Assembly (NCBI RefSeq): GCF_030142155.1
Contig: NZ_CP126247.1
Coordinates: 2,976,001 to 3,040,000 of the forward strand
DNA: 64,000 bases
Origin: Arthrobacter sp. zg-Y820
Lineage (GTDB): Bacteria; Actinomycetota; Actinomycetes; Actinomycetales; Micrococcaceae
Direction: 5' to 3'
Part shown: piece by piece, positions 49,305 through 60,160 of the stretch
Layout: every line of letters starts with the position of its first letter
Numbering within the stretch: the stretch's first letter is position 1
The notes under the pieces: generated by a model
Databases searched by the model: none
Told to the model about the DNA's origin: nothing
What the model saw: the letters and a program-made list of their open reading frames with translations, nothing else
Position numbers and translations under genes: made by a program

Positions 49305-49332
49305 GGTCACCGGGGGCCGGGTCCCGGTGACC
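49305..49332 (+). terminator. terminator after the YbdK-type ligase
   Basis: A 10-bp stem GGTCACCGGG/CCCGGTGACC with an 8-base loop begins at the ligase stop codon. Confidence 0.65.
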
Positions 49333-49388
49333 GGCCCCTCAGGCCTGACCAATAAATCGGGTATTGCACCCGTAATGGACACTCGCCT

Positions 49389-49412
49389 TTTTAGTGATCT
49401 GCGCCACTAAAA
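49389..49412. promoter_or_regulatory. inverted repeat ahead of the HNH gene
   Basis: TTTTAGTG, eight bases, CACTAAAA lies directly upstream of ATG 49421. It could be an operator or an RNA hairpin that hides the ribosome site, since no Shine-Dalgarno is otherwise visible. Confidence 0.5.
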
Positions 49413-49420
49413 TCGAATAC

Positions 49421-50878
49421 ATGTACGAACTCAAGCGCCATCCGGTCAGCGGAACAGCACCGCCGAAGGAACCCTCTGCCGTCGGCGGACTGACCGGAGC
49501 GCTGTCCGGAAACGCCACGGGACCTGTCGGAACTGAGCTCCGGGGGAATGCCGAATCCGCTGAACCTGCGCTGCTGGCCGCCCTTATCGATCAGATTCGT
49601 GCCCTGGAGGAGGTCAAGGCTGCGGCGTCCGCGGCTCAGGTCAGGGCGACAGCCATATTTGATGCGATGATCCGCCGCTCCCAGGCACGGGCCGGCCTAA
49701 AGGCCGAGCAGCTCGGCAAAGGCGTGGGCGCGCAGATCGGCTTGGCGCGGCGGGACTCTCCGCATAACGGTGCCAAGCTGCTGGGCCTGGCCCGGATCCT
49801 GACCACTGAAATGCCGCACACCCTGCACGCCCTGAGCCTGGGCGTGATCAGCGAGTACCGGGCCACGCTCCTGGTCCGCGAGACCGCCTGCCTGACCCTG
49901 GAGGACCGGCAGAAGATCGACGAACGAGTCGCCGGAAACCTGACGGAGCTGGAGCAGCTCGGAGACCGCCAGCTCATTTCCCGGATCAAATCTCTGTCTT
50001 ATGCAATGGATCCGCACGCTGTGGTGAACCGGACCGCCCACGCAACCTCGGAGCGCTTTGTCTCCTGCCGTCCGGCCCCGGACACCATGACGTATCTGAC
50101 CGCACTGCTGCCGGTTGCCCAGGGGGTGGGCGTGTTCGCGGCGCTGACCCGGGAAGCGGACCGGCTGCGGGCTGCCGGGGACCCGCGGACGAAGGGCCAG
50201 ATCATGGCCGACACCCTCGTGGAACGCACCACCGGCCAGGCCCGTGCTGAAGACGTCCGGGTGGAGGTGCAGCTGATCATGACGGACCGGACCCTGTTGG
50301 CCGGGTCCGCGGAACCTGCCGTGCTCGCAGGATACGGGGTGGTTCCGGCACAGTTGGCCCGGGATCTGGTCCGTCAGGGCGGCAGCGACAGGGGCGGCCG
50401 CAACAGCAACGCCAGTCCAAGGAAACCCGGCGCGCCGGACGGAACAACCGGCAACCCCCGCGGGGAAAACCGGACCTGGCTGCGGCGGCTCTACACGGTT
50501 CCCTCCACCGGAGCGCTGGTGGGCATGGACTCCAAGGCACGGCTGGTGCCGAAGGGCCTGGCCCGGTTCATCGCGGTCCGGGACCAGATCTGCCGGATGC
50601 CGTGGTGCGGGGCGCCGATCCGGCACTATGACCACATTCGGCCGGTCCATGAGGGCGGTCCGACCAGCGCGGAGAACCTGCAGGGGTTGTGCGAGGCCTG
50701 CAACCAGGCCAAGGAAGCCCCCGGATGGACCTCTCGATCAGCTCCGCCCGGCAGTCACAACCGCCGGCACAATGGCCGGCACACCGTCGAAACCGTCACC
50801 CCCACGGGCCACGCCTATTTGTCGGTGGCGCCGCCGCTTCCCGGACCGGCAGGCCCGGACCGAACGGGTGCCGGCTAG
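49421..50878 (+). CDS. DUF222/13E12 domain HNH endonuclease
   Basis: The protein is 485 aa. The DUF222 helical region (about 40-270) is followed by a Gly/Asn-rich hinge (about 320-345) and an HNH nuclease: C-R-M-P-W-C-G-A-P-I-R-H-Y-D-H-I-R-P (about 390) and N-L-Q-G-L-C-E-A-C-N-Q (about 417), with the zinc cysteines and the D-H pair intact. Such genes are repeated in many actinobacterial genomes and resemble REP13E12 mobile sequences of mycobacteria. Activity is unproven. ATG 49421 chosen over GTG 49394, which lies in the inverted repeat. Confidence 0.85.
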   Translation: MYELKRHPVSGTAPPKEPSAVGGLTGALSGNATGPVGTELRGNAESAEPALLAALIDQIRALEEVKAAASAAQVRATAIFDAMIRRSQARAGLKAEQLGKGVGAQIGLARRDSPHNGAKLLGLARILTTEMPHTLHALSLGVISEYRATLLVRETACLTLEDRQKIDERVAGNLTELEQLGDRQLISRIKSLSYAMDPHAVVNRTAHATSERFVSCRPAPDTMTYLTALLPVAQGVGVFAALTREADRLRAAGDPRTKGQIMADTLVERTTGQARAEDVRVEVQLIMTDRTLLAGSAEPAVLAGYGVVPAQLARDLVRQGGSDRGGRNSNASPRKPGAPDGTTGNPRGENRTWLRRLYTVPSTGALVGMDSKARLVPKGLARFIAVRDQICRMPWCGAPIRHYDHIRPVHEGGPTSAENLQGLCEACNQAKEAPGWTSRSAPPGSHNRRHNGRHTVETVTPTGHAYLSVAPPLPGPAGPDRTGAG

Positions 50879-50908
50879 AAGTCGGTGCCGGCTAATGTCC
50901 GACAGTAA

Positions 50909-51976
50909 TTAGAGATGGATGCTGGTGACCGGCATCGACGGATCCGGAGCGAAACCGAGGCCCGAGGGCTCGGCACCGGCCATCACCACCTGGGCGCCCA
51001 GGGCGGCAACCATGGCGCCGTTGTCGGTGCAGAGCGAGATGGGCGGCACCCGCAGGGTGATGCCCTTCGCAGCGCAGCGCTGAGCCGTCAGCTCCCGGAG
51101 CCGGGAGTTGGCAGCCACTCCCCCGCCCAGGAGCAGGTTGGTGATGCCGTGTTCGGTGCAGGCGAGGACCGCCTTGGCCGTAATCACGTCGACCACCGCT
51201 TCCTGGAAGGAAGCGGCAATGTCGGCCACGGGGAGTTCCTCGCCGGCCGCCTCGTACTGCTCGACGCACCGGGCCACGGCGGTCTTGAGTCCGGAGAAGG
51301 ACCAGTCGTAGCGGTGCGGTCCGGGTTCTTCGGCCGTGCCCATGTACTTGGGCTGGGTCAGGCCGCGGGGGAACCGGATGGCCTTCGGATTGCCGTCCCG
51401 AGCCAGTTTGTCGATGGCCGGCCCGCCGGGATAGCCCAGTCCGAGGATGCGGGCGACCTTGTCGTAGGCCTCGCCGGCGGCATCGTCGATGGTGGAGCCC
51501 AGCAGCTGCACGTCGCCGGTCAGCGACTTCACCCGGAGGATCTCGGTGTGGCCGCCGGAAACGAGCAGCGCACCCAGGTTGTCGGGCAGCTCGTCGCCGT
51601 CGAGCACGCCCACCCCCACATGGGCCACCAGATGGTTGATGGCGTACAGCGGCTTGCCGGTGGCGACGGCGAGCGCCTTGGCGGCGCAGACGCCCACCAT
51701 GAGCGCGCCGGCCAGTCCGGGTCCGGATGTGACGGCGATGGCGTCAATGTCGTCCAGGGTCACGCCGGCTTCGTCCAGGGCCTGGCGCAGCGTGGGTACG
51801 AAGGCGTCCAGGTGCGCCCGGGAGGCAATCTCCGGAATGACCCCGCCGAAGCGCACGTGCTCCTCCATGGAGGAGGACACCGTGTTGGTCAGCAGCTTGC
51901 CGCCGCGGACAATGCCGACGCCGGTTTCGTCGCAGGATGATTCGATGCCAAGCACCAGCGGGTCCGTGCGGTTCAT
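50909..51976 (-). CDS. tsaD: tRNA t6A threonylcarbamoyltransferase TsaD
   Basis: The 355-aa protein transfers the threonylcarbamoyl group to A37 of ANN-decoding tRNAs. The ASKHA start is G-I-E-S-S-C-D-E-T (about 10-18), metal ligands H-L-V-A-H-V (about 113) and D near the C-terminus (S-L-C-T-D-N-G-A-M about 315), and V-S-G-G-H-T (about 140). ATGA overlap with rimI. Last gene of the alr-tsa cluster. Confidence 0.96.
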   Translation of the reverse strand: MNRTDPLVLGIESSCDETGVGIVRGGKLLTNTVSSSMEEHVRFGGVIPEIASRAHLDAFVPTLRQALDEAGVTLDDIDAIAVTSGPGLAGALMVGVCAAKALAVATGKPLYAINHLVAHVGVGVLDGDELPDNLGALLVSGGHTEILRVKSLTGDVQLLGSTIDDAAGEAYDKVARILGLGYPGGPAIDKLARDGNPKAIRFPRGLTQPKYMGTAEEPGPHRYDWSFSGLKTAVARCVEQYEAAGEELPVADIAASFQEAVVDVITAKAVLACTEHGITNLLLGGGVAANSRLRELTAQRCAAKGITLRVPPISLCTDNGAMVAALGAQVVMAGAEPSGLGFAPDPSMPVTSIHL

Positions 51977-52470
51977 TCGGTGTCCTTCGTTGTAACGCGC
52001 GGGGATCCGTTCCAAGCGGAAAGAGCCAGCCGCATGATGAGTGCGTCCGCGCCGTCGCGGTAGTAGCGCGGCCGGATGTGAATCTGTTCGAACCCGAACC
52101 AGCGGTAGAGCCGCTGGGCGCGGGGGTTGTCGGCGCGCACTTCCAGCAGGACGTCGTCGGCGCCGCGCTCCTTGGCCTCGTTGATGAGCGTGGCCAGCAG
52201 CGCCGATCCGATGCCCGCGCCTTCGGCCTCGGGTGCGACGGCGATGGTCTGCACATCGGCGATCGGCAGCACGCACATCAGCCCCGCGTAGCCGACAACT
52301 CGGCCGTCAGCGTCCTCGGCGACATAGTAGGAGCGGGTGTCCGCCTGGTTCAGCTCGTCGTAGAACATCTGCAGCGGCCACGCATCAACGGGGAACAGCG
52401 CCCGTTCGAGCCCGTCCACGGCGGCTATGTCGTCGAAGGTCATGGACCGGATCATGGCCGGGCCGGTCAC
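51973..52470 (-). CDS. rimI: ribosomal-protein-alanine acetyltransferase RimI
   Basis: This 165-aa GNAT has [17 protein letters not shown] (about 78-94) as the acetyl-CoA loop and the typical [16 protein letters not shown] (about 112). GTG start, GTGA overlap with tsaB upstream and ATGA overlap with tsaD downstream. Confidence 0.92.
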   Translation of the reverse strand: MTGPAMIRSMTFDDIAAVDGLERALFPVDAWPLQMFYDELNQADTRSYYVAEDADGRVVGYAGLMCVLPIADVQTIAVAPEAEGAGIGSALLATLINEAKERGADDVLLEVRADNPRAQRLYRWFGFEQIHIRPRYYRDGADALIMRLALSAWNGSPRVTTKDTE

Positions 52471-53144
52471 AGTGCACGCTTCCGGGGTCCGGGCACCTTG
52501 GCATCGGATTCGCGCAGGTACAGCGGCGTGGTGTCCAGCAGCGGAAGCCCGCGGACCAGGCGGACGACGGCGGTGCGGCCGAGGGCCGAAGCCGTGGGCT
52601 GGGTGCCGGTGAAACCGGCAACGCCGTGCAGCACCTCGGGATACAGGCCGGCGCCCACGCCGTAGACCGGCAGCGCCGGCACTTCCGCCGGGTCGCTCAC
52701 GAACGGGCCGGCCAGGAGTTCGGCCGTGCCGCCGGTGCTGCGGTAGTGCGCCCAGTACACTTCCTTGCGCCGGGCATCGGTGGCAACGGCGAACTCGTCA
52801 ATGCCCAGCCGCCACGCGTCGAGCGCGGCGTCCACAGCGATGGCGTCAAGGCTCATGACCCCGTGCACCGGCTTGTTCCAGGCGAAGCCGAGGGTGCGGG
52901 CCGTGGCGATGCCGGAGCGCAGGCCGGTGAACGGTCCCGGTCCCACCCCCACCACCACGGCGTCGAGGTCTGCGGCGGTGACGTCAGCGGAGGCCATCAG
53001 GTCGCGGATGCCCGGGGCCAGCACTTCGGCATGGGAACGGGTGTCTTCCGTGGCAAATTCAGCCAGGACCTCCCCTTCCCCGGTCAGCAGCGCCGCACTG
53101 GCAATGGCGGAGGTGTCAATGGAGAGAATAAGCACGGTGCCCAT
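52467..53144 (-). CDS. tsaB: t6A modification partner TsaB
   Basis: The protein is 225 aa. It starts I-L-S-I-D-T-S-A-I-A and has G-V-G-P-G-P-F-T-G-L-R-S-G (about 66-78), the TsaB signature. It forms the TsaB-TsaD-TsaE complex. Its ATG is preceded by AAGGAG within the last codons of tsaE. Confidence 0.93.
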   Translation of the reverse strand: MGTVLILSIDTSAIASAALLTGEGEVLAEFATEDTRSHAEVLAPGIRDLMASADVTAADLDAVVVGVGPGPFTGLRSGIATARTLGFAWNKPVHGVMSLDAIAVDAALDAWRLGIDEFAVATDARRKEVYWAHYRSTGGTAELLAGPFVSDPAEVPALPVYGVGAGLYPEVLHGVAGFTGTQPTASALGRTAVVRLVRGLPLLDTTPLYLRESDAKVPGPRKRAL

Positions 53145-53145
53145 T

Positions 53146-53739
53146 TTACGTCTCCTTCGGCTGCACCCTTTCCGCAGCCCCGGCGGGCCGCCGGAAGTTC
53201 GCCCACCGCGGGCCGTAGGCGGCCATCCGGATCACGCGCTCTTCGTCCGGGTCATCGTCGAAGTCGAAAGTCAGGCCGCCGTCTCCCGGCGCCCGGCCGG
53301 CGTCGGACCCGGTCGGCCGGACCAGCGTGATTTCCAGCCGGTTGCCGGAGAGGTGCTCCACCAGTCCGCGGCCCCACTCCACCACGGTGACCGAGGTGTC
53401 CATGGTGTTTTCCAGATCGATGTCGTCGATTTCCGCGCTGGACCCGAGCCGGTAAGCGTCCACATGCACCAGATCGGGGCCGTCCGAGAGACTGGGATGA
53501 ATGCGGACCAGCACGAAGGTCGGCGAGATGATGCCGGGCCGGACGCCCAGTCCGCGGCCCAGGCCCTGGGTGAAGGTTGTTTTCCCGGCGCCGAGCTCAC
53601 CGGTGAGCAGGATGAGGTCGCCGGCGGCCAGCCGGCGGCCCAGCTGTTCGGCCACTGCCTGCGTCTGCTGGGCGTCAGCGGTGCGGATTTCCTCTTCCCA
53701 GACCGGCGGGGCATCAACGTTGCCCTGTGCTGCGCTCAT
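53146..53739 (-). CDS. tsaE: t6A complex ATPase TsaE
   Basis: The protein is 197 aa. Walker A G-E-L-G-A-G-K-T-T-F (about 47-56), S-P-T-F-V-L (about 73) and H-V-D-A-Y-R-L (about 91) are the family motifs. C-terminal extra 40 residues are acidic then basic. ATG overlaps the alr stop as ATGA. Confidence 0.93.
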   Translation of the reverse strand: MSAAQGNVDAPPVWEEEIRTADAQQTQAVAEQLGRRLAAGDLILLTGELGAGKTTFTQGLGRGLGVRPGIISPTFVLVRIHPSLSDGPDLVHVDAYRLGSSAEIDDIDLENTMDTSVTVVEWGRGLVEHLSGNRLEITLVRPTGSDAGRAPGDGGLTFDFDDDPDEERVIRMAAYGPRWANFRRPAGAAERVQPKET

Positions 53740-54902
53740 GCTTCGGTGGCCTCCGTGTCGGTGTACTTCCGCTCCACGCGGGAGCTGATGCGGGTGATGA
53801 TTTCGTAGTTGATGCTGCCGCAGGCCTCGGCCCACTCATCGACGGACGGCAGTCCGACGCCGCCGAACAGGACTGCCTCCCGGCCAACGAGGTCCTTGCC
53901 GGTGCCCGCGATGCCCGTGGTGTTGAGATCAATGACCATTTGGTCCATGGCGATGCGACCGACCACCGGATAGACGGTTCCGTCCACCCAGACCGGGCCT
54001 CCGGTGCCGATGCGGGGAACGCCGTCGGCGTAGCCCAGGGGAACCAGCGCCAGCGTGGTGGCTTCCGGCGCGGTGTAGCGCAGCCCGTAGGAGACGCCCT
54101 GCCCGGCAGGAACTTCCTTGCAGTTGGCAATGGTGGTCTTCAGGGTCATGGCCGGACGCAGGCCCAGTTCATCGGGGGTCTGCCCGGGGAAGGGCGACAG
54201 CCCGTACAGGCCCAGGCCCACCCGCACCATGTCGAAGTGGGAATCCGGGCGGGACAGTGCGGCGGGGGTGTTGGCGATGTGCCGCACCTCGCGGTCCACA
54301 CCGGCGTCCTCGGCGACGGCGACGGCCGTGCGGAATCTCTCCAGCTGCTCGTCGGTCTCGGGACGGTCGGGTTCGTCGGCGACGGAGAAGTGGGAGAAGA
54401 TCCCGACGACGCGCAGCAGTCCCTCTTCCTGGTAGGCCAGGGCGCGGCCCACGAAGGATTCCCATTTCTCGGGCGGGCAGCCGTTGCGGCCGAGCCCGGT
54501 GTCGATCTTCAGGTGCACCCGCGCCGGGATCTGCAGTTCCCGCGCAGCCGCAGCGACGTGTTCCAGTTCCCATCCGGAGAGGCCCAGGTCCACGTTGGCC
54601 GCGACTGCCTCGGAGAACTGGCTGTCCACGGTGTGCAGCCAGGCCAGGAGCGGAGCGGTGATGCCGGCGCCGCGCAGGGCCAGGGCCTCGGAAATGTGGG
54701 CGACACCGAGCCAGGAGGCGCCGGCCTCCAGTGCGGCGCGGGCAACCGGGACAGCGCCGTGGCCGTAGGCATCGGCCTTGACGACTGCCATCACCCGGGC
54801 CGGGCTGGCCAGCCGAACGAGGTGGCGGACGTTGTGCCGCACGGCGGCCAGATCGACGAGGGCCTGGCGTTCTGCAGCGGGAGGAGCTTGTTGGTCATTC
54901 AC
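53736..54902 (-). CDS. alr: alanine racemase
   Basis: The 388-aa PLP enzyme makes D-Ala for peptidoglycan. The PLP Lys is in V-V-K-A-D-A-Y-G-H-G (about 42), and the catalytic Tyr in G-V-S-Y-G-L-R-Y (about 273); I-A-M-D-Q-M (about 320) is also conserved. GTG start. It heads the alr-tsaE-tsaB-rimI-tsaD cluster. Confidence 0.96.
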   Translation of the reverse strand: MNDQQAPPAAERQALVDLAAVRHNVRHLVRLASPARVMAVVKADAYGHGAVPVARAALEAGASWLGVAHISEALALRGAGITAPLLAWLHTVDSQFSEAVAANVDLGLSGWELEHVAAAARELQIPARVHLKIDTGLGRNGCPPEKWESFVGRALAYQEEGLLRVVGIFSHFSVADEPDRPETDEQLERFRTAVAVAEDAGVDREVRHIANTPAALSRPDSHFDMVRVGLGLYGLSPFPGQTPDELGLRPAMTLKTTIANCKEVPAGQGVSYGLRYTAPEATTLALVPLGYADGVPRIGTGGPVWVDGTVYPVVGRIAMDQMVIDLNTTGIAGTGKDLVGREAVLFGGVGLPSVDEWAEACGSINYEIITRISSRVERKYTDTEATEA

Positions 54903-54954
54903 CTGACCATTGTTTCATTCACCCGGGCCTGCCCGGTGCTCCGGGGCCTCCCGG

Positions 54955-54987
54955 CGGCTGCAACCGGGAGAAAACCGGTTGCAGCCG
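54955..54987 (-). terminator. terminator of the aldo/keto reductase gene
   Basis: A 13-bp perfect stem (54955-54967 with 54975-54987) and a 7-base loop follow the stop by six bases and separate it from alr. Confidence 0.8.
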
Positions 54988-54993
54988 CAGCCG

Positions 54994-56040
54994 TCAGGCG
55001 TCCAGCGCCGAGGCCCACAGATTGATGCCGGAGTCCACCGCATACGTGTCGATGGCGGCCAGCTCCTCGGGGGTGAAGCTCAGGTTGGTCACTGCGGCCA
55101 GGCTGTCTTCAAGCTGCTGCACGCTGGACGCGCCCACCAGCGCGGAGGTGACGGCGCCGCCGCCGGCCTGCGGACGCAGCACCCAGGCGATGGCCATCTG
55201 CGCCAGGCTCTGGCCGCGGGCCTGCGCCAGGCCGTCCAGCGCCCGCACCCGCCGGAGGTTGTCCTCGGACAGCTGGGACTTTTCCAGCGACTTGCCGGCG
55301 GCTGCACGGGAGTCTTCAGGCACCCCGTTGAGGTACTTGCTGGTCAGCAGCCCCTGGGCCAGCGGCGAGAAGGCGATGGAGCCGGCGCCGGCCTCATCCA
55401 GTGCCGCGAACAGGTTCGGGTCCCCCTGCTCGACCCACCGGTTCAGCATTGAATACGAGGGCTGATGAATCAGCAGCGGAGTGCCCATCTCGCGCAGGAT
55501 GCGGGCAGCCTCCAGCGTCTTTTCCGGCGAGTAGGAGGAGATGCCTGCGTACAGGGCCCGGCCGGAGCGCACGGCGGTATCCAGGGCGCCCATGGTTTCT
55601 TCCAGCGGGGTCTCGGGATCGGGGCGGTGGCTGTAGAAGATGTCGACGTAGTCCAGGCCCATGCGGTCCAGGGACTGGTCCAGGCTGGCCAGGAGGTACT
55701 TGCGTGATCCCCAGTTCCCGTAGGGTCCGGGCCACATGTCGTAACCGGCCTTGGAGGAGATGACCAGCTCATCCCGGTACGGCCGGAAGTCGTCCTTGAA
55801 GTGCCGGCCGAAGTTGGTTTCGGCCGCACCGTAGGGCGGCCCGTAGTTGTTGGCCAGATCGAAGTGGGTGACGCCCAGGTCAAAGGCCCGGCGCAGGATG
55901 GCACGCTGGGTTTCGAAATTCTTGTCGTCGCCGAAGTTGTGCCACAGGCCGAGGGACACGGCGGGAAGGTGCAGCCCGCTGCGGCCGACTCTGCGGTAGG
56001 GCATGGAATCGTAGCGGTTGTCCGCGGCAATGTATGTCAT
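54994..56040 (-). CDS. aldo/keto reductase, YghZ/GAP-reductase type
   Basis: This 348-aa NADPH-dependent reductase has the catalytic tetrad elements D-L-A-N-N-Y-G-P-P-Y (about 60, Asp/Tyr), S-S-K-A-G-Y-D (about 95, Lys) and I-F-Y-S-H-R-P-D (about 138, His). The segment K-A-G-Y-D-M-W-P-G-P-Y-G-N-W-G-S-R-K-Y-L marks the YghZ group, which reduces methylglyoxal and L-glyceraldehyde 3-phosphate. Confidence 0.9.
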   Translation of the reverse strand: MTYIAADNRYDSMPYRRVGRSGLHLPAVSLGLWHNFGDDKNFETQRAILRRAFDLGVTHFDLANNYGPPYGAAETNFGRHFKDDFRPYRDELVISSKAGYDMWPGPYGNWGSRKYLLASLDQSLDRMGLDYVDIFYSHRPDPETPLEETMGALDTAVRSGRALYAGISSYSPEKTLEAARILREMGTPLLIHQPSYSMLNRWVEQGDPNLFAALDEAGAGSIAFSPLAQGLLTSKYLNGVPEDSRAAAGKSLEKSQLSEDNLRRVRALDGLAQARGQSLAQMAIAWVLRPQAGGGAVTSALVGASSVQQLEDSLAAVTNLSFTPEELAAIDTYAVDSGINLWASALDA

Positions 56041-56075
56041 GGGTTACATCCTGCCACTGCCGCGGACAATCCCGC

Positions 56076-57821
56076 CTACTCCGACGCCAGGACAGCGGCC
56101 CCGTAAGCGGGCAGCTGAACGGTGCCGCCGTCCATCCGGGACGGCGCGGTCTCGAGCAGCACCTTGGCCGGCGCGGCGAACGGCAGCGGGACCTCCCGCG
56201 GGGTGTCGGCAAAGTTCAGCGCCACCGCCGTGGAACCGCGCTGCATCACCAGCCAGCGTTCCTCTTCGTCAAAGTCCACCCGGACGTTGCGCAGGTCCGG
56301 ATCCATCAGGTCGGGGGTTTCCCGGCGCAGCTTCAGGAGCCTGCGGTACAGGTCCAGCAGCCGTCCGTGGTCCCCCTCTTCCGCCTCGGACCAGTCCAGC
56401 TTGGAGTTGGTGAAGGTCGTCGGATCCTGGGGATTCGGAACCGTGGCCGGATCCCAGCCCATCCGCTCGAATTCCTTCAGGCGGCCCTCGGCCGTGGCCT
56501 TCCCCAGCTCGGGTTCCGGATGGGACGTGAAGAACTGCCAGGGCGTGGACGCCCCGAACTCCTCGCCCATGAACAGCATGGGGGTAAACGGCGACGCCAG
56601 GCTGAGCACAGCGCCGAGGGCGAGCTGCTCGTACCCCAGGGCGGCGCTCAGCCGGTCACCGGCTGCCCGGTTGCCGATCTGGTCGTGGTTCTGGATGGCG
56701 GTGACCAGCTGGCGTGCGGTCACCGTCTCCTTGTCCAGCGGACGGCCGTGGCCGCGTTCCCTGAAGGTCGAGAACGTTCCGTTGTGGAAGAACCCTTCCT
56801 GCAGGACCTTCGCCAACGCACCAACCGAGTCGAAGTCCTCGTAGTAGCCGCCGTTTTCACCGGTGAGGTTGGTGTGGGCGGCATGGTGGAAGTCATCGGA
56901 CCACTGGCCCGCAAGGCCGTAGCCGTTGATGTTCCGAGGGGTAATGAGCCGGGGGTTGTTCAGGTCCGACTCCGCGATCAAAAACAGCGGCTTGCCCAGG
57001 GCTTCGGCGCACTCATCCGTTGCCGCGGCCATCTCTTCGAGGATGTGCACGGCGCGTTCGTCGTGCAGTGCGTGCACCGCATCCAGGCGCAGCCCGTCCA
57101 CGTGGTAGTCGCGGAACCACATCAGGACGTTGTCCACGATGTACTCGCGGACGGCATCGGAGAGCGGACCGTCCAGGTTGACCGAGTCCCCCCAGGTGTT
57201 CGACTTTCCCTCGGTGAGGTAGGGGCCGAACATCGGCAGGTAATTGCCGCTGGGTCCAAGGTGGTTGTAGACCACGTCCTGGATGACGCCGAGTCCGGCC
57301 TGGTGAGCCGCGTCCACGAACCGCTGGTAGGCCTCGGGCCCGCCGTAGGTTTCCTGCACGGCGTACCAGAGCACGCCGTCATAACCCCAGTTGTGGGTTC
57401 CGTTGAACGCATTGACGGGCAGCAGTTCGACAAAGCGGACACCCAGGTCCACCAGATAGTCCAGCCGGCCGATCGCCGCGTCCAGCGTGCCTTCGGGGGT
57501 GAAGGTGCCCACGTGCATTTCGTAGATCGCGCTGCCGTCGAGCCCCGGGGAGACCCAGCCGGCGTCATGCCACTGGTACAGATCCGGATCGAAGGTGCGC
57601 GAAAGTGCGTGCACGCCCTCGGGCTGCCGCCGGGACCGGGGATCCGGCACCGGCGTCTCGGCGTCGTTTATGAGGTAGCCGTAGTCGATGTCCTCGGTGA
57701 GTTCGGCGTGCTGGGCGTGCCACCAGCCGTTCTCGCCGCGGGTCATCGACAGGTGCCGGCCGTCGGCCAGCAGCGTCATGGTGCCGGCCTTGGGCGCCCA
57801 CACCTCGAAGTTGGTCCTCAT
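56076..57821 (-). CDS. treZ: malto-oligosyltrehalose trehalohydrolase
   Basis: The 581-aa GH13 enzyme releases trehalose from maltooligosyl-trehalose. Residues 1-95 form the CBM48-like head; catalytic motifs are [11 protein letters not shown] (about 247, nucleophile Asp) and I-A-E-S-D-L-N (about 285, acid Glu), and Q-N-H-D-Q-I-G-N-R (about 374). The start overlaps the treY stop as ATGA. Confidence 0.95.
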   Translation of the reverse strand: MRTNFEVWAPKAGTMTLLADGRHLSMTRGENGWWHAQHAELTEDIDYGYLINDAETPVPDPRSRRQPEGVHALSRTFDPDLYQWHDAGWVSPGLDGSAIYEMHVGTFTPEGTLDAAIGRLDYLVDLGVRFVELLPVNAFNGTHNWGYDGVLWYAVQETYGGPEAYQRFVDAAHQAGLGVIQDVVYNHLGPSGNYLPMFGPYLTEGKSNTWGDSVNLDGPLSDAVREYIVDNVLMWFRDYHVDGLRLDAVHALHDERAVHILEEMAAATDECAEALGKPLFLIAESDLNNPRLITPRNINGYGLAGQWSDDFHHAAHTNLTGENGGYYEDFDSVGALAKVLQEGFFHNGTFSTFRERGHGRPLDKETVTARQLVTAIQNHDQIGNRAAGDRLSAALGYEQLALGAVLSLASPFTPMLFMGEEFGASTPWQFFTSHPEPELGKATAEGRLKEFERMGWDPATVPNPQDPTTFTNSKLDWSEAEEGDHGRLLDLYRRLLKLRRETPDLMDPDLRNVRVDFDEEERWLVMQRGSTAVALNFADTPREVPLPFAAPAKVLLETAPSRMDGGTVQLPAYGAAVLASE

Positions 57822-60160
57822 TCGCCGTCCTCCCGAACCAGCAGCGCCACCGGATAGGTGCCGAACAGATCGGCAGCCGCCAGCCGGCCGCCGCTTTCGT
57901 GTGTTTTTCCGCTGATCACGTCGCGGTAGGTGCCAGCTGCCAGGACGACGGCGGTGTCCTGCCAGCCGCCGGAGCGCTGAAGTCCCAGCGGCAGACGGGT
58001 CACGAGTGTTACGGCGCCGCCGCGGTCGAACCCGAAGAGGTACTCTGCCGCAGGCCCTTCCGCCGCCACGGGAACGTACCCCGTGAACAGCTCGGGCCGG
58101 CCGTGCTTGAGCTGCAGCGCCCGGGTGGTGACCAGCAGCTTCGCTGCCGCGTCCTCGTCCAGTGCGGGGGCACCGGCGTCGGCAGCGGCGAACGCCGCCG
58201 CGACCTCGCGGCGGCGGGCAAAGTCCACCTGGCGGCGGTTATCCGGGTCCACGAGCGAGCGGTCCCAGAATTCAGTGCCCTGATAGACGTCGGGCACACC
58301 GGGCATGGTCAGCTGCAGGAGCTTGGCGGAGAGCGAGTTGCTGTACCCCGCCTCGCGGATGCGTTCCACCAGTGCGGTGATCACCGAGTTGACGCCCGGA
58401 TCGTCGAACGCTGCATCGATGGCCGCGTGCATCCGTTCCTCGAATTCCGCGTTGGGAGCCGTCCAGGTGGTGCTGCTGGACGCTTCCCGTGAGGCCTTCT
58501 CGGCGTAGGCGTGTGCGCGTTCCCGGCTCAGCGGCCAGGCACCGACGAAGGTCTGCCACAGCAGGTTCGCCATCGGCGCGTCATTCATCGGAGCCAGGGC
58601 GTCGAGGCGCGTGAACGCCTCGCGCCACTCGTCCGGGATTTCCGCAAGCACGGAGATCCGGGCGCGGGTGTCTTCGCTGCGCTTGGTGTCGTGCGTGGTC
58701 AGGGCCGTCATGGCTGCCGGCTGTTCCAGTTGCCGGCGGATCAGGCGTGCATGCATTTCACCCGGCGCCACGGAGAAGTGCGCCGGGTCGGCCCCAACCT
58801 CGTTCAGGGACGTCAGGCGGGAGTAACGGTAGAACGCCGTGTCCTCGACGCCCTTGGCCATCACCATGCCGGAGGTCTGCTGGAATCGCACGGCCAGCTC
58901 CCCCAGACGGGAAAGGGAGACCGCTTCAGCGCTGTCTGCGTCCGCCAGCGGGTTCAACAGCGAATGCAGGATGTCCAGCGCTGCCGCGAGATCCGGGCGG
59001 TGGACCTTCGCGGCAATCAAGGCATCGGTCAGGTACCCGGCGCCTTCAGGCAGGTAGCTGCGGTAAACCGGGAAGCAGGCCAGCAGCTCCGCGAGCGCAT
59101 CTGCAGCCGTTTCCGGGTCCAAGCCGCTGTCCGCCGGGAGCAGGCGCACGAGGCGCTGCACCTCGGAGTGCAGCAGGTTGTCCGCGATGACCCGCTTGGT
59201 GCCGTGGATCATCTGTGCGTACGGTTCCATCGGCACCAGTGCGGTGAGCTTGTCATTGCCCGCGGGGTCCACGAAGAGCCGGTCGATGTCGGCCAGCGCG
59301 TCGTAGCCGGTGGTGCCTTCGGTTTCCCAGTCCGCCGCGAGTTTTTCGCCCGGTTCCAGGATCTTTTCCACCAGGATGTACGCGCCGCGGGTGATCTCGC
59401 GCAGCCGGGTCAGGTAGCCCTTGGGATCGGCGAGACCGTCCGGATGGTCGATGCGCAGGCCGTCCACGAGTCCTTCGTCGAACCAGCGCCGAATTTCGGC
59501 GTGCGATTCGTCAAAGACCCACGGTTCCTCCACCCGGAGGCCGGCCAGGGTGTTGACCCCGAAGAACCGGCGGTAGTTCAGCTCGTTGTCGGCGCGGCGC
59601 CAGTTCACCAGTTCGTAGGACTGGCGGGCGTGCACGTCCTGCGCGCTGTCCCCTTCCGCTGCGGTGCCTTCGGCCACCGGGAACCGGTGGTCGTAGTAGT
59701 GCAGTTCGCCGTCGGCCAGCTTCAGTTCCGCCAACTCGTTGGGTCCGTCGCCCAGGACGGGCAGCCGGAGCTTGCCGTTTGCCGCGTCCCAGTCGATGTC
59801 GAAGGCTTCGGCGTACCGCGAGCCGCGTCCCTCCTTCAGCACTGACCACCACCACGGGTTCCGGTGGGGCGTTGCGATGCCCATGTGGTTGGGAACAATA
59901 TCGACCAGCACGCCCAGGCCGGCGGCATGGGCGGCGTCGGAGAGGGCCTTGAGTCCCTCGGGGCCGCCGCGGGCGGGGTCGACGGCGGACGGGTCAGTGA
60001 CGTCGTAGCCGTGGTCCGAGCCTTCCTCGGCGGTGAGGATGGGTGAGAGATACACCCAGTCCACGCCGAGGTCCGCCAGGTACGGAACCAGATCCGCGGC
60101 GTCGAAGAGGGTGAATGACGGGCGGATCTGGAGCCGGTAGGTGGAGAGCGGTGTCCTCAT
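57818..60160 (-). CDS. treY: malto-oligosyltrehalose synthase
   Basis: The 780-aa GH13 enzyme turns the reducing end of a glucan into a trehalose unit. It has D-I-V-P-N-H-M-G (about 88), [10 protein letters not shown] (about 235, nucleophile), V-E-K-I-L (about 261, Glu) and long treY-specific helical inserts. ATGA overlap with glgX before and treZ after. Confidence 0.95.
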   Translation of the reverse strand: MRTPLSTYRLQIRPSFTLFDAADLVPYLADLGVDWVYLSPILTAEEGSDHGYDVTDPSAVDPARGGPEGLKALSDAAHAAGLGVLVDIVPNHMGIATPHRNPWWWSVLKEGRGSRYAEAFDIDWDAANGKLRLPVLGDGPNELAELKLADGELHYYDHRFPVAEGTAAEGDSAQDVHARQSYELVNWRRADNELNYRRFFGVNTLAGLRVEEPWVFDESHAEIRRWFDEGLVDGLRIDHPDGLADPKGYLTRLREITRGAYILVEKILEPGEKLAADWETEGTTGYDALADIDRLFVDPAGNDKLTALVPMEPYAQMIHGTKRVIADNLLHSEVQRLVRLLPADSGLDPETAADALAELLACFPVYRSYLPEGAGYLTDALIAAKVHRPDLAAALDILHSLLNPLADADSAEAVSLSRLGELAVRFQQTSGMVMAKGVEDTAFYRYSRLTSLNEVGADPAHFSVAPGEMHARLIRRQLEQPAAMTALTTHDTKRSEDTRARISVLAEIPDEWREAFTRLDALAPMNDAPMANLLWQTFVGAWPLSRERAHAYAEKASREASSSTTWTAPNAEFEERMHAAIDAAFDDPGVNSVITALVERIREAGYSNSLSAKLLQLTMPGVPDVYQGTEFWDRSLVDPDNRRQVDFARRREVAAAFAAADAGAPALDEDAAAKLLVTTRALQLKHGRPELFTGYVPVAAEGPAAEYLFGFDRGGAVTLVTRLPLGLQRSGGWQDTAVVLAAGTYRDVISGKTHESGGRLAAADLFGTYPVALLVREDGE

